The notes under the pieces are model-generated. The model saw nothing but the letters and a program-made list of their open reading frames with translations, did not search any database and was not told where the DNA came from. A program made the position numbers and the translations under genes. 45,017 nucleotides of DNA from positions 1 through 45,017 of the forward strand of contig JAIOQY010000073.1 of assembly GCA_021108435.1 (NCBI GenBank), read 5' to 3'. The first letter of the stretch is position 1. Each line of letters starts with the position of its first letter. Source of the stretch: Candidatus Aegiribacteria sp. Its GTDB lineage: Bacteria; Fermentibacterota; Fermentibacteria; Fermentibacterales; JCC-6. Positions 25,278 through 34,822 of this stretch are shown one piece after another.

Positions 25278-26524
25278 TAGACAATCCTCCCAATATCATT
25301 TCTGAAATATTTCCTCTTAAATTCTATTTTCTCAAGTTCCAGATAGGTTCTATCAAGAGCATCGTTCAGTGTACTTCCTATGGCTACCACACTGAGCACT
25401 CTTCCACCGTTGGTTACAATCCCGTCATCGGTCTTCTTTGTACCGGCGTGGAATACAACAGCACCTTCAACTCTCTCCAGTCCGGAGATGAGAAAACCCT
25501 TTTCATATGACGATGGATATCCGCCTGAAGCCATCACAACGCAGGCGCAGCAGCCATCCTTAACAGCAACTTCACTCGGAAGTGATCCTCCACGGGCAGC
25601 GGCATCAAAAAGATCCGCAAGATCACCTTCAATCATGGGAAGCACTGCCTGAGTCTCCGGATCGCCAAAACGAACGTTAAACTCCAGGACACTTGGCCCA
25701 TCATCTGTAAGCATCAGACCAGCGTACAGAACTCCTCTGTAATCAATACCCCGTGAAGCCAGTTCCCGGAGAACCGGAAGGATGATCTCCTCTCTGACCG
25801 TTTCGCAAAAACCGTCTTCAATTTCAGGCGGTGGGCAGATGGCTCCCATCCCTCCTGTATTCGGGCCTGTATTTCCATCGCCGAGCCGCTTGTGATCTCT
25901 GCTGGGAGGAAGAATAACACAATCAGTTCCGCTGCAGACGGCGAGTATGCTGACTTCCCTGCCCTTAAGCCGCTCCTCTATTACAACACGCAGACCTGAC
26001 TCGCCAAGCCCGCCTCCGAAAAGGAAGTCAAGGATGGTACACGCTTCATCAGATCCATCTGGCAGGAAAACACCTTTACCCGCTGCCAGGCCGTCAGCCT
26101 TTATTACAAATCCTGATGCGTCTTCACCCATATACTCCATAGCAGAGTCTGTGTCTGTGAAAACCTTACTCCGAGCTGTAGGCACTCCTGCGGAATTCAT
26201 GACATCCTTCGCGAACCATTTACTGCCTTCCAGCCTGGCTGCCTTCTCACCTGGGCCAAAACAGGAAATACCTTCCGCTCTGAGCGCGTCCCCCAGTCCG
26301 GATACCAATGGTACTTCAGGACCTACCACGACCAGATCGATACTCCTGTCACGGGCAAGTGAAACAAGACCATTAATATTGTCCGCTTCGACAGGTTCAA
26401 GCACTCCGAGTTCTGCCATACCGGGATTGCCGGGAGCACAGAATAGTGAGTGTTTCCCGGATTTTGAAAGAGACCAGGAAATCGCGTGCTCTCTTCCTCC
26501 GCTGCCTACAACGAGTATTCTCAC
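25277..26524 (-). CDS. purD: Phosphoribosylamine-glycine ligase (GARS)
   Basis: A 415-residue ATP-grasp enzyme. It starts [20 protein letters not shown], the classic PurD opening, and has [55 protein letters not shown] followed by [20 protein letters not shown], and [17 protein letters not shown]. It joins glycine to phosphoribosylamine at the second step of purine synthesis. The GTG start at 26524 overlaps the panB stop (GTGA). It is a stand-alone PurD with no fused AIRS or GART domain. Confidence 0.97.
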   Translation of the reverse strand: MRILVVGSGGREHAISWSLSKSGKHSLFCAPGNPGMAELGVLEPVEADNINGLVSLARDRSIDLVVVGPEVPLVSGLGDALRAEGISCFGPGEKAARLEGSKWFAKDVMNSAGVPTARSKVFTDTDSAMEYMGEDASGFVIKADGLAAGKGVFLPDGSDEACTILDFLFGGGLGESGLRVVIEERLKGREVSILAVCSGTDCVILPPSRDHKRLGDGNTGPNTGGMGAICPPPEIEDGFCETVREEIILPVLRELASRGIDYRGVLYAGLMLTDDGPSVLEFNVRFGDPETQAVLPMIEGDLADLFDAAARGGSLPSEVAVKDGCCACVVMASGGYPSSYEKGFLISGLERVEGAVVFHAGTKKTDDGIVTNGGRVLSVVAIGSTLNDALDRTYLELEKIEFKRKYFRNDIGRIV

Positions 26525-27330
26525 TTGCTGCCCCTGGCACTGTAAACGTGTTTCTCGTCAGGGAATTCCCCGCCCCGAACCTCATTGCAGTATTCCTTCA
26601 CAGCACCAAGTATCATCTCATCAAGCTGTATATATTTCTTAAGGAATTTCGGTTTGAATTCACCGGAAAGACCGAGCATGTCATTCACAACCAGTATCTG
26701 ACCATCCGTATATCTTCCAGCTCCAATGCCAATGGTTGGAACAGATAATTTACTTGTTATTTCTCGAGCAAGCTCCTCCTCGGTACTTTCAAGCACAACA
26801 GAAAAAATACCCGCCTCCTGAAGAGCAAAAGCTTCTGACAGCATCCTCTCGCGCTGATCACTGTAAACAACTCTGTATCCTCCGATCTGCCTAATTGACT
26901 GCGGAAGCAGCCCGATATGACCCATCACAGGAATTCCAGAATCGATAATTGCTTGTACCCTTGAAACGGATCGCTCGTTACCACCTTCAAGTTTTACCGC
27001 ATCAGCCCCTCCCTCTGCAAGGAATCGAACAGCGTTCTTAACTGCCTGAGCATCGGAGCATTCGTAAGATCCGAAAGGCATATCTCCAACGACAAGGGTA
27101 TTCGGTGCTCCCAGGCTGACCGCTTTCGTATGAGCTATCATGATATCAAGGTTAGCTGTAAGGGTTGTCTCCTCCCCAAGAACCACCATCGCAAGCGTGT
27201 CTCCGACAAGGATAAAATCAACTCCGGCCTTTTCTTCAAGCTTTGCAGTTACAAAATCATATGCAGTGAGCGATACGATCCTTTCACCCTTTTGCTTTTT
27301 AATGAGAAGAGATCGTACATTTCCCTTCAT
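26521..27330 (-). CDS. panB: 3-methyl-2-oxobutanoate hydroxymethyltransferase
   Basis: A 269-residue PanB of usual length. It has IVSLTAYDFVTAKLEEKAGV, FILVGDTLAMVVLG, GDMPFGSYECSDAQAVKNA, KLEGGNE, and PVMGHIGLLPQSIRQIGGY followed by GIGAGRYTDGQILVVNDMLG. It adds a hydroxymethyl group from 5,10-methylene-tetrahydrofolate to 2-oxoisovalerate in pantothenate synthesis. The metal-binding Asp and the catalytic Glu positions appear conserved. It overlaps both neighbours by four bases. Pantothenate and purine genes in one operon share only the folate/one-carbon link; panC and panD are not in the window. Confidence 0.97.
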   Translation of the reverse strand: MKGNVRSLLIKKQKGERIVSLTAYDFVTAKLEEKAGVDFILVGDTLAMVVLGEETTLTANLDIMIAHTKAVSLGAPNTLVVGDMPFGSYECSDAQAVKNAVRFLAEGGADAVKLEGGNERSVSRVQAIIDSGIPVMGHIGLLPQSIRQIGGYRVVYSDQRERMLSEAFALQEAGIFSVVLESTEEELAREITSKLSVPTIGIGAGRYTDGQILVVNDMLGLSGEFKPKFLKKYIQLDEMILGAVKEYCNEVRGGEFPDEKHVYSARGSK

Positions 27331-28253
27331 TCAAGTATCTCCTTCCCGGCACCACTGGAGCCAGGTTTCGCAATAACTTCCGGAAGCAACCATCTATAAA
27401 CAATAATGTATGAAACAACAGCATATATAAGACCTGCCACAATATCAACAATGTAATGCTCGGCACCATAGATGATTTCGAAGCATATTCCAATAACCAG
27501 AATGGATATCCACCAGGCTTTCCATCCAAATTCCTTGAATGCCATAATCAGTATCAGTATCGGTACCCCTGCGTGAAGTGAAGGCATAGCACCTCTCGGA
27601 CTTGGACTGAAGGCTGAGATTATACCTCCTGGCGCAAGCTCACCAAGCGCTCTGATTGTAATTCTCTCCACATGAGGAATTGCGTTTTCAAGAGAAGCCA
27701 TCCAGGGTGGGGTAAGCGGGAATAACACATATGTTGCATAACCGGCAAGTGTCAGCAGTGTAATCGCAACCGTTGCCCGTTTCATCCGCTCAACGCCGCG
27801 TCTAATCAGCAGAAGCAGCGGGAATACAATTGGAAGAAAGAAAAGCGTTGAGTGGAAAATCGCAAACATGTAATCGTACCAGGAAAATTCTCCATGCTGA
27901 TAAAGATGCTGCTGCAGCCAGACAACAGGAAGTGAACCGAAAAGGTTTTTCTCTAAAGCAATGATCCCCGCACCATGAAATTCCTGAAAATGTGACGTCA
28001 CAACAAACTGCAGTTGCCAGTAGGACAGCACAAGAACCAGATAGAACAGCCAGGGCTTTAGTACCCCGGGTAGTTTTCTCCATCTGTATAAAAGGAAGCA
28101 CAGAGCAAATGAAAGAATCGGCACCGGCACCCTGGGAACAAGTCGAATCAAAGGTACAAGAATCAGAATAGCTGTATAAATGGTGAAGAAGATTAGTATC
28201 CATCTGTAACTCCGGTCATCGACCGACGAGTATAACGCCCTCAACGATAACAA
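27327..28253 (-). CDS. PAP2-superfamily membrane phosphatase (inositol phosphorylceramide synthase-like)
   Basis: A 308-residue membrane protein with about seven helices. The C-terminal half carries the PAP2 motifs SPSPRGAMPSLHAGVPIL (PSLH with the first catalytic His) and IIYGAEHYIVDIVAGLIYA (second His and Asp). An N-terminal half with a WYDYMFAIFHSTLFFLP segment matches the PAP2_3/AUR1-like branch, which moves or removes phosphate head groups on lipids. Start is a TTG at 28253 with AAAGG about eight bases upstream; no ATG is available until well inside. It is the first gene of the five-gene operon and its stop overlaps the panB ATG. A role in lipid or undecaprenyl pyrophosphate recycling is inference. 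Confidence 0.85.
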   Translation of the reverse strand: MLSLRALYSSVDDRSYRWILIFFTIYTAILILVPLIRLVPRVPVPILSFALCFLLYRWRKLPGVLKPWLFYLVLVLSYWQLQFVVTSHFQEFHGAGIIALEKNLFGSLPVVWLQQHLYQHGEFSWYDYMFAIFHSTLFFLPIVFPLLLLIRRGVERMKRATVAITLLTLAGYATYVLFPLTPPWMASLENAIPHVERITIRALGELAPGGIISAFSPSPRGAMPSLHAGVPILILIMAFKEFGWKAWWISILVIGICFEIIYGAEHYIVDIVAGLIYAVVSYIIVYRWLLPEVIAKPGSSGAGKEILE

Positions 28254-28580
28254 GTTACTGCCTTTCGGACATAGGTTTTATGCCCATTGAAGAAGTGTGG
28301 GGGCCATATCCCATGAGAATGTTTCTCAAAAAAGGGCTAAAGGTCTTATAACGGCCTGTTGCTGCCTCTGTCTACCTGTTTACCAGATCACGCATTGGCA
28401 AAACATCGGGGCGCAGCCTTCATCGGTTCTTTTTGCCACTCTCAGCAATCGGCCCCCTATGTCAACAAGTTAATAATTTGTGATGGGAGTGTCAATTCTC
28501 CCCTTGGAGTATCCTCCGCTCTGAATTAGTTTTCGCTTTAAGGAAAATAGAAAACTTTCGCTCTAACAGGAAGTAAATCA
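28254..28580. other. Divergent gap between PAP2 and proS genes, content unexplained
   Basis: This gap has no credible gene on either strand. It shows GGGGGCC at about 28300 and GGCCCCC at about 28453 as distant inverted blocks. Nearer proS are short arms AGTTTTC (28528-28534) and GAAAACT (28550-28556). TCGGACATA at 28266 resembles the start of the RAYT element's ends. No T-box motif is visible before proS. The middle may be the remains of an old insertion. Confidence 0.35.
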
Positions 28581-30020
28581 ATGGCAAAAAATATTATGAA
28601 TCCCAATAAGGATTATGCCAGATGGTACCAGGATGTTATCAGAGAAGCTGAATTATCGGATTCTGCTCCTGTACGTGGATGCATGATTATCAGACCCTAT
28701 GGGTTTGCCATATGGGAAAATATCAAAGCAAGTCTGGATCGCAGATTCAAGGATACCGGTCACAGCAATGTATACTTTCCCATGCTGATTCCTCAGAGTT
28801 TCTTTGAAAAGGAGGCTGAACACGTCGAGGGATTTGCGCCGGAACTTGCAGTGGTCACTCATGGTGGCGGAAAAAAACTGGATGAACCTCTTGTTCTCAG
28901 ACCTACTTCCGAAACGATGTTCAACCATATGTTCTCAAAATGGATTAACAGCTACCGCGATCTTCCCATGCTGCTGAATCAGTGGGCAAACGTAATTCGA
29001 TGGGAAATGAGACCGAGAGCATTCCTTCGAACCACTGAATTCCTCTGGCAGGAAGGACACACCGCGCACGCAAATGAAAAAGAAGCAAGAGAAGAAACTC
29101 TTCGAATGCTTGATGTTTATGAAGACTTTGCCAGGAACGTAGCGGCAATTCCTGTTATTCAGGGAAGAAAAACCGAACGCGAGAAGTTTGCCGGCTCAGT
29201 AGCCAGTTATACCATTGAAGCAATGATGGGGAATGGCTGGGCACTTCAGAGCGGTACAACACACTATCTGGGTACAAACTTCGCAAAAGCGTTCAATACC
29301 ATGTATCTGGACAGCAGCAACGAACAGAAATACGTTCATCAAAGCAGCTGGGGTGTATCAACCAGACTGATCGGTGGTGTAATCATGGTCCATGGTGATG
29401 AAAATGGACTCCGCCTGCCGCCAAGGCTTGCACCCTTTCAGGTTGTAATCGTACCCATACTCAAGGATGCTTCAAGAGACGAGACCTTGAGAACAGCGGA
29501 GAAGATAGCATCAGAACTCAAAGGCAATGGTATCAGGGTTAAATTGGACGATCGCGAAGGCATGAGTCCCGGTTTCAAATTCAATTACTGGGAAGTGAGA
29601 GGTGTTCCTCTCAGACTTGAAATCGGTCCCAGGGATATTGAAGAGGGATATGTCATGCTCAGCCCCAGGAACAATCCCGGAAGAGATGGAAAATTCAAGG
29701 TAGCACTGGATGATGTTTCCGGTGAAATGCCCGGACTGCTGGATAAAATCCAGGAAGAAATGCTCAATGAAGCAACAACGAAATTGAACGAAAGAACATA
29801 TACGGCAGAATCCTTTGAGGAATTCGCGAAAGCGATCAATGAAAAACCGGGTTTTTACAGTGTATGGTGGGATGGCGACGCTGACGATGAAATCAGACTC
29901 CAGCAGGAGACAAAAGCCACAGTCAGATGTATCCCCCTTGATCAGACCGGAGGTTCCGGTAAATGTATCATGACCGGAAGGGATACAATCGTAAAAGCTA
30001 TTCTCGCCAGAGCATACTAA
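28581..30020 (+). CDS. proS: Prolyl-tRNA synthetase, type 3 (archaeal/eukaryote-like)
   Basis: A 479-residue class II synthetase. Motif 1 is GHSNVYFPMLIPQSFF, motif 2 is RWEMRPRAFLRTTEFLWQEG then HTAH, and motif 3 is VSTRLIGGVIMVHGDENGLR. The opening DYARWYQDVIREAELSDSAP followed by VRGCMIIRPYG is that of ProS type 3, which lacks the INS editing domain of the usual bacterial form and carries an extra C-terminal zinc-type domain. The C-terminal GGSGKCIMTGRD and a terminal AY (Tyr last) fit this group. Start ATG at 28581 with AGGAAG nine bases upstream. It charges tRNA-Pro. The next gene begins 23 bases later, so some co-transcription is possible. Confidence 0.97.
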   Translation: MAKNIMNPNKDYARWYQDVIREAELSDSAPVRGCMIIRPYGFAIWENIKASLDRRFKDTGHSNVYFPMLIPQSFFEKEAEHVEGFAPELAVVTHGGGKKLDEPLVLRPTSETMFNHMFSKWINSYRDLPMLLNQWANVIRWEMRPRAFLRTTEFLWQEGHTAHANEKEAREETLRMLDVYEDFARNVAAIPVIQGRKTEREKFAGSVASYTIEAMMGNGWALQSGTTHYLGTNFAKAFNTMYLDSSNEQKYVHQSSWGVSTRLIGGVIMVHGDENGLRLPPRLAPFQVVIVPILKDASRDETLRTAEKIASELKGNGIRVKLDDREGMSPGFKFNYWEVRGVPLRLEIGPRDIEEGYVMLSPRNNPGRDGKFKVALDDVSGEMPGLLDKIQEEMLNEATTKLNERTYTAESFEEFAKAINEKPGFYSVWWDGDADDEIRLQQETKATVRCIPLDQTGGSGKCIMTGRDTIVKAILARAY

Positions 30021-30043
30021 CAGCTCTTTGGGAGAGGTAAACA

Positions 30044-32530
30044 ATGAATACACTGCTCCTGCTTGCTCTTCTGGTTCAGACACCTGTTCCGGTGGGATCG
30101 GTGCAGCGCTCAATGGCACAGGTTGAACCATCTCCGCTTTCAAGCCTTCCGGCAGATTTCCACAGATCGGTTTCCGTCTCTCCTGACAGGGGTGATTCGG
30201 ATGTTATCATCATAATTGCAGAAGGACTTGAGATCCCTCTTGCTTCAGAGCTTGCACAGTTCGAATCCGATCTGTCAGCGGAGGGCTGGAATGTCACTTC
30301 GTGGATTATGAGTGGCGGATCAGCGGCTGATCTGAGGACTTTCCTCCAGATGCATTCAGATATCAGCGGAGCGGTGCTTGTCGGAAATCTTCCACGAGCG
30401 TGGTATGAGATGGATGAGTTCACCGGACAACACGAGGAATTTCCGATGGATCTCTACCTGATGGATCTTGACGGAATATGGTTGGATATCGACGAAAATG
30501 GCTTGCTGGACAGTCTTTCCGGCGACAGGGCACCGGAGATCTGGGTGGGCAGAATCGACGCTCATGCGATGGAATTCGGCAGTGAACTCAGTCTATTGAA
30601 AGACTACTTCGCCTCAAACCACCTTTACAGAACCGGAAGCCTGTCGGTACCGGCAAGGGCGCTTGCATTCAACGATGATGACTGGAGTTATTACGGCAGC
30701 TGTGGTCTTGAGAACATCTATTCAACTGTTGAAGTGGTGAACAGTAATTCTCAAACTACTGCAGACAACTACAAGGCAGAGCTGACAGAAGGCTACGAAT
30801 TCGTTCATCTAATGTCCCACTCATCACCATGGGGACATACTTTCAGAGTTTCATCAGGTTACGGCGGCACTGTCATGGCTCCCGAGATTTCCTGCATAAA
30901 CCCGCAGACTGTATTCGTTCAACTCTTCGCGTGCTCCAACTGCAGATGGACGGAACCGAACTGTCTTGGAAACTGGTATCTCTTTGGAACGGACTATGGC
31001 CTTCTTGCTATCGGATCAACCAAGACAGGGGCTATGCTGGATTTCAGTGAATTCTACGAACCTATCGGCTCAGGCAATATACCCGGGGTTGCATTCAGAA
31101 CCTGGTTCACAAACGTAGGCATTTATAATCCGGACTGGCACTACGGATGTGTACTGCTTGGCGATCCGACAATCATGCCGCTCTCAGGCAGAGATCGCTT
31201 ATCATCAACATTCCCGGTATCGGATGAAACAGATGACTACATTCAGGTTTCAACCAGCAGCTTTTCTGACTGTTATCCTGTTACAGCATCTTCGGGAAAC
31301 AATACCTGGGTTGCCTGGCTCACAGCCGAAAACGGAAGATTGGATATAGCAGCAAGAAACTGGGATGGTGATGTATGGAGTTCTGTTTACTACGTTGACG
31401 CCGACGAATACTGGGATGTTACACCTGATATGGCGCTGGATGGAAACGGTGAGCCCTGGCTTGCATGGAGCGATTTCGATGTTTCAACATATGGATACAA
31501 TGTGAAGACCGCTTCAGGATCATTCTTCAACAACGTAACCGTAGCGGCAAATGGCGATGGTTACGACGGTGCTCCACAACTAGCTTATACGGACAGGATG
31601 TGGCTTGTCTGGCAGGTATGGAGGCGCGGTGAAGGTGATATAATGATCAAGGCGCTTGATGGATCATTCCCGGAAACCTACCTTTCCGGCATTAATACCG
31701 GAGAAATCTCACCAACCGCAGCAGCTGATATTTCGGGTTATCTTCATGCGGCATGGGTCGAGGGAACCACATCAGGTGAGAGAATAATGTGGACCAGGGG
31801 AAGTGAAACAGGATTCTTAGCTCCTGTGGAGGTATCCTCCGGTAACTTCTGCCGCTCACCTGAACTCGTACTTGTCGAAAACACTCTTCTCCTTCTCTGG
31901 CAGGAAGATGACGATAATTCAAGAATTATTGCGCAATTCTGGAACGGAACCGGATGGGACGATGAAGAAGAGCTATTTTCATCCCCAACACTTCAGGCAT
32001 TCGCGCCGACAGCCGGACTCTCTCTTTCAGGAAATATCTTCGCCGCATGGCAGATTGGAAATGGTACTGACGCTCAAATCTGGCAGAGTACTCTTGAAGG
32101 CGCGGAATGGTCCAGCCCCTCTCAGCTGGTGAATCCAGCAGGGGAAGCATGGCTGCCTGCTCTTTCTGACGGCATTATTGCCTGGGCCGGTACGGGAGGG
32201 GACAGCTCCTGGAACATATACGCCTCGCTTGACGGAGGGGTCGGGATTTCATCTGAGGAGGAATTATCCGTTGCCTTCATATTCGACATTCTTGGCAATC
32301 CTGTCAATCAGGTGGTAAGACTCTCGGTTCCCGCTTTAAATCCTGCTTCTGCGCCTTTCAATGTATTGATTTATGATCTTACCGGAAGGTGCGTATTCAG
32401 ACAGGAACTCACCACCGGACCGGAAACAGTTCTCACTATTCCCTGCACACATCTTCCACCCGCTGTATACTGCCTCAGAGTCTCGGATTCTCAGAACAGC
32501 TGGTCCTCACTGTTCACCATCATAAGATAA
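30044..32530 (+). CDS. Secreted C25 (gingipain-type) peptidase with C-terminal sorting-like module
   Basis: An 828-residue exported protein with signal peptide at residues 1-20 or so. Residues about 45-385 form a caspase-like C25 domain: SDVIIIIAEGLEIPLASELA, GAVLVGNLPRAWYEM, APEIWVGRIDA, and EFVHLMSHSSPWGH with His259/His265, then TVFVQLFACSNCRW with Cys297 as the likely nucleophile (gingipain pattern of His then Cys). A long middle region (about 400-730) repeats W-rich strands such as WVAWLTAENGRLDIAARNWD and WLAWSDFD, like a beta propeller. The end (FNVLIYDLTGRCVFRQEL, PPAVYCLRVSDSQNSW) is the FlgD/type IX-style module. Ribosome site GGGAGAGG. Substrate unknown. Confidence 0.87.
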   Translation: MNTLLLLALLVQTPVPVGSVQRSMAQVEPSPLSSLPADFHRSVSVSPDRGDSDVIIIIAEGLEIPLASELAQFESDLSAEGWNVTSWIMSGGSAADLRTFLQMHSDISGAVLVGNLPRAWYEMDEFTGQHEEFPMDLYLMDLDGIWLDIDENGLLDSLSGDRAPEIWVGRIDAHAMEFGSELSLLKDYFASNHLYRTGSLSVPARALAFNDDDWSYYGSCGLENIYSTVEVVNSNSQTTADNYKAELTEGYEFVHLMSHSSPWGHTFRVSSGYGGTVMAPEISCINPQTVFVQLFACSNCRWTEPNCLGNWYLFGTDYGLLAIGSTKTGAMLDFSEFYEPIGSGNIPGVAFRTWFTNVGIYNPDWHYGCVLLGDPTIMPLSGRDRLSSTFPVSDETDDYIQVSTSSFSDCYPVTASSGNNTWVAWLTAENGRLDIAARNWDGDVWSSVYYVDADEYWDVTPDMALDGNGEPWLAWSDFDVSTYGYNVKTASGSFFNNVTVAANGDGYDGAPQLAYTDRMWLVWQVWRRGEGDIMIKALDGSFPETYLSGINTGEISPTAAADISGYLHAAWVEGTTSGERIMWTRGSETGFLAPVEVSSGNFCRSPELVLVENTLLLLWQEDDDNSRIIAQFWNGTGWDDEEELFSSPTLQAFAPTAGLSLSGNIFAAWQIGNGTDAQIWQSTLEGAEWSSPSQLVNPAGEAWLPALSDGIIAWAGTGGDSSWNIYASLDGGVGISSEEELSVAFIFDILGNPVNQVVRLSVPALNPASAPFNVLIYDLTGRCVFRQELTTGPETVLTIPCTHLPPAVYCLRVSDSQNSWSSLFTIIR

Positions 32531-32543
32531 TCGCACTAAAGAA

Positions 32544-32570
32544 ACCGGGAGCATGACTCATGCCCCCGGT
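32544..32570. terminator. Bidirectional hairpin terminator between convergent peptidase genes
   Basis: ACCGGG (32544-32549) pairs with CCCGGT (32565-32570), and GCATG pairs with CATGC inside it around a small loop, with one A/C mismatch. It sits between the C25 gene's stop and the S9 gene's stop, where a two-way terminator is expected. The T-tract on each side is short, so its strength is uncertain. Confidence 0.65.
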
Positions 32571-32589
32571 AATTGCTTCTTGAAAGTAT

Positions 32590-34620
32590 CTATCTTACTT
32601 CAGCAGTTGAATTAGGAATTTCTTCGAACAGCTGACACTCAACACCACGTACGTGATTGTGAAGGAACTCTTCAATTCTTCCGGCGAATTCGAGCCTGTT
32701 CGCTTCAATCGCGAATCCGTGTCCCTCGTTTTCGTAAACGATGTAGTAAACCTCGTTGCCGTTGTTCCTGAGAGCTTCGACCATCTGATCTGACTCAGCC
32801 TGAACAACTCTCGGATCATTGGCTCCCTGCACGATAAACATGGGAATGGAAATATTCTCAACATGATTTAGAGGGGATCTGTCCTGAAGCATCTCCGCAT
32901 CTTCCTCGAGATCACCTATCCTGATATCCATTATGGCATCAAGAGGTCTCCAGTAAGGAGGCACAGTCTCTCTGAATGTAACCAGATTGGATGGCCCGAA
33001 GAAATCCACACCGGCGCAGTAAAGGTCAGGTGTGAATGTTACACCTGCAAGTGTGGCATACCCTCCGTAAGAACCGCCCATGATCACAACTCTGGCAGGA
33101 TCCGCGATACCTTCAGTTATGGCCCACCTGACAGCATCGGTCAGGTCATCCTGCATCAGTCCGCCCCACTCCTTATTACCGGCATTCATGTGTTCCTTGC
33201 CAAAACCGGTTGATGCCCTGAAATTAACCTGCAGTACTGCAAACCCTCTGTTGGCAAGCAACTGCGCGAAGGGATCATATCCATAATAATCCCTAGCCCA
33301 TGGACCGCCATGAACGTAAAGAACCATCGGCAGCGGTTCATCTGCTGCATTAACAGGAAGCGTCAAATAGCTCGGAAGCTCCCACCCATCTCTTGCGGGT
33401 ATGAGAAGCGGTTTAATATCCGCAATCTGATAATCATCCAGAGCCGGAATAGCTGTGAAAAGGAAGGTCATTTCTTTAGAAGTACGGTCGTAAACGTAAT
33501 AAGAAGCTGGATTCTGTGGCGTGAAGTAAGCCACAATCCAGGTGCTGTCAGCGTTATCTCTCGAAACCATGGCGAAATCTCCGGGATCATAGCTTCCCAG
33601 GAAATCGTAATCATCCTGTATTGAAGCATCAAGCACTTCTACATTCCGTCTGAGATAATGGATACTGACCGCTCTGGGTTCTCCGGTGAACGGATCAAAA
33701 GATACTCCGCCAAGATCGGCAAGCGAATCGTGTGCGATTTCGGTGATCTCTCCTGTGTCGAGATCCTGATAGAGAAGTTTTGTAGTATTTGACTCAAGGT
33801 TGGACTGGTAGTAGAGACCCCTGCCGTCATTGCTGAACCTCTCGGGAGAAACACTGTCAAGAGCTGAGAAAGATATGAACTCCACCCATTCTTCAGCACC
33901 GACATCCCTAAGGTAAATGACTATCGTTCCGTCCTCAGGATCAATCGTTCCCATTCCACGTACATTGAGATTCTCATCAGTCATATATCCCAGCACCATG
34001 TCGCCGTCTTCAGTTGTTCCTGGATTCTCCTGCAGGAGGGTAAGTTCACCGGTTTCCAGATCACATGAATAGACGTCAAAGAACATTGGATTGATCTGAT
34101 TCATTTCCACAAGTACTGTATTCGGCTGATCTTCGTCAGTAGCGCTGACATAAGCCTTAACTTCCTCATAAGGAGTCATATCGAGTACATCACCTGTAGT
34201 AACATCCAGCCTGTAAACATGAGTGTTTTCCTCGCCGGCAAGATCCTGCATATAAAGAATATGAGTGTTATTCTCTGCCCAGAAGTAATTTATAACACCT
34301 CTGTTTGTGTCGAAGGTTAGCTGCGTTGGCTCGCTGCCATCAATATTCATCACCCACAGGTTAAGAACACTGTCAACCGGAGCGATGTAAGCTATCATAT
34401 CACCGGCAGGTGAAAGCTGAGGTCTGATTCTCTCAGGATTACCGAAGAGAACTGCTCGTGGGATTAGATCAGCAGCACCCTCCGATTCAACATGGTCAAC
34501 AAGTATATCGGTGGCAGAAGAATCATCCAGAGTAGCAGTACTTCCTTCCTCTCCACAGGCAGTCAGCACAAGCATGCTCGACATCAGTACAAGCAACGCA
34601 AATAGTAAAACTCGATTCAT
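32590..34620 (-). CDS. S9-family (prolyl oligopeptidase-type) peptidase, lipoprotein
   Basis: A 676-residue serine peptidase. The signal peptide ends in the lipobox LTAC with Cys22, so it is tethered to a membrane outside the cytoplasm. Residues about 50-390 form a TolB/DPP-IV-like propeller (AVLFGNPERIRPQLSPAGDM, EPTQLTFDTNRG). The C-terminal hydrolase has VLYVHGGPWARDYYGYDPFA, MGGSYGGYATLAG with Ser517, QGANDPRV with Asp602 and ENEGHGFAIE with His634. This is the complete triad of the S9C/dipeptidyl-aminopeptidase-like group, which trims short peptides. Ribosome site AAAGGAAG. With the C25 enzyme it suggests growth on proteins. Confidence 0.93.
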   Translation of the reverse strand: MNRVLLFALLVLMSSMLVLTACGEEGSTATLDDSSATDILVDHVESEGAADLIPRAVLFGNPERIRPQLSPAGDMIAYIAPVDSVLNLWVMNIDGSEPTQLTFDTNRGVINYFWAENNTHILYMQDLAGEENTHVYRLDVTTGDVLDMTPYEEVKAYVSATDEDQPNTVLVEMNQINPMFFDVYSCDLETGELTLLQENPGTTEDGDMVLGYMTDENLNVRGMGTIDPEDGTIVIYLRDVGAEEWVEFISFSALDSVSPERFSNDGRGLYYQSNLESNTTKLLYQDLDTGEITEIAHDSLADLGGVSFDPFTGEPRAVSIHYLRRNVEVLDASIQDDYDFLGSYDPGDFAMVSRDNADSTWIVAYFTPQNPASYYVYDRTSKEMTFLFTAIPALDDYQIADIKPLLIPARDGWELPSYLTLPVNAADEPLPMVLYVHGGPWARDYYGYDPFAQLLANRGFAVLQVNFRASTGFGKEHMNAGNKEWGGLMQDDLTDAVRWAITEGIADPARVVIMGGSYGGYATLAGVTFTPDLYCAGVDFFGPSNLVTFRETVPPYWRPLDAIMDIRIGDLEEDAEMLQDRSPLNHVENISIPMFIVQGANDPRVVQAESDQMVEALRNNGNEVYYIVYENEGHGFAIEANRLEFAGRIEEFLHNHVRGVECQLFEEIPNSTAEVR

Positions 34621-34678
34621 TTTACTTCCTTTCGGATATCAGTTAAGTGAAAAGCTTCATGCCCAATATGGTATACCT

Positions 34679-34707
34679 ATCATACTATGATTGAGGCTTT
34701 TATACAA
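34679..34707 (-). promoter_or_regulatory. Promoter of the S9 peptidase gene
   Basis: On the minus strand TTGTAT (34707-34702) and TATGAT (34684-34679) lie 17 bases apart, about 60 bases before the S9 start. The -10 matches the consensus at five of six. It overlaps the divergent promoter of the zinc-ribbon gene. Confidence 0.5.
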
Positions 34708-34719
34708 TTTTCCTATAAT
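34691..34719 (+). promoter_or_regulatory. Promoter of the zinc-ribbon protein gene
   Basis: TTGAGG (34691-34696), a 17-base spacer and the perfect -10 TATAAT (34714-34719). The leader to the ATG at 34823 is about 97 bases. It shares 17 bases with the divergent S9 promoter, so the two polymerases cannot bind at once. Confidence 0.65.
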
Positions 34720-34822
34720 ATTAGTAGAGTATTATCAATCTTAACCCTTTCCCAATTGATGATTTCTATTATCATTGCATCATTGAGAATAACATTAAGA
34801 AACACATTGAAAGGGGCATTTC

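Noticed and set aside
11004-28284. Shared 13-mer TAGGTTTTATGCC at 11004 and 28272 as proof of a common element
   Set aside because: A 13-base match is expected by chance several times in 45 kb, and the flanks do not align well.
28500-28580. T-box leader before proS
   Set aside because: No T-box sequence (AGGGTGG-type) and no specifier-loop structure could be found.
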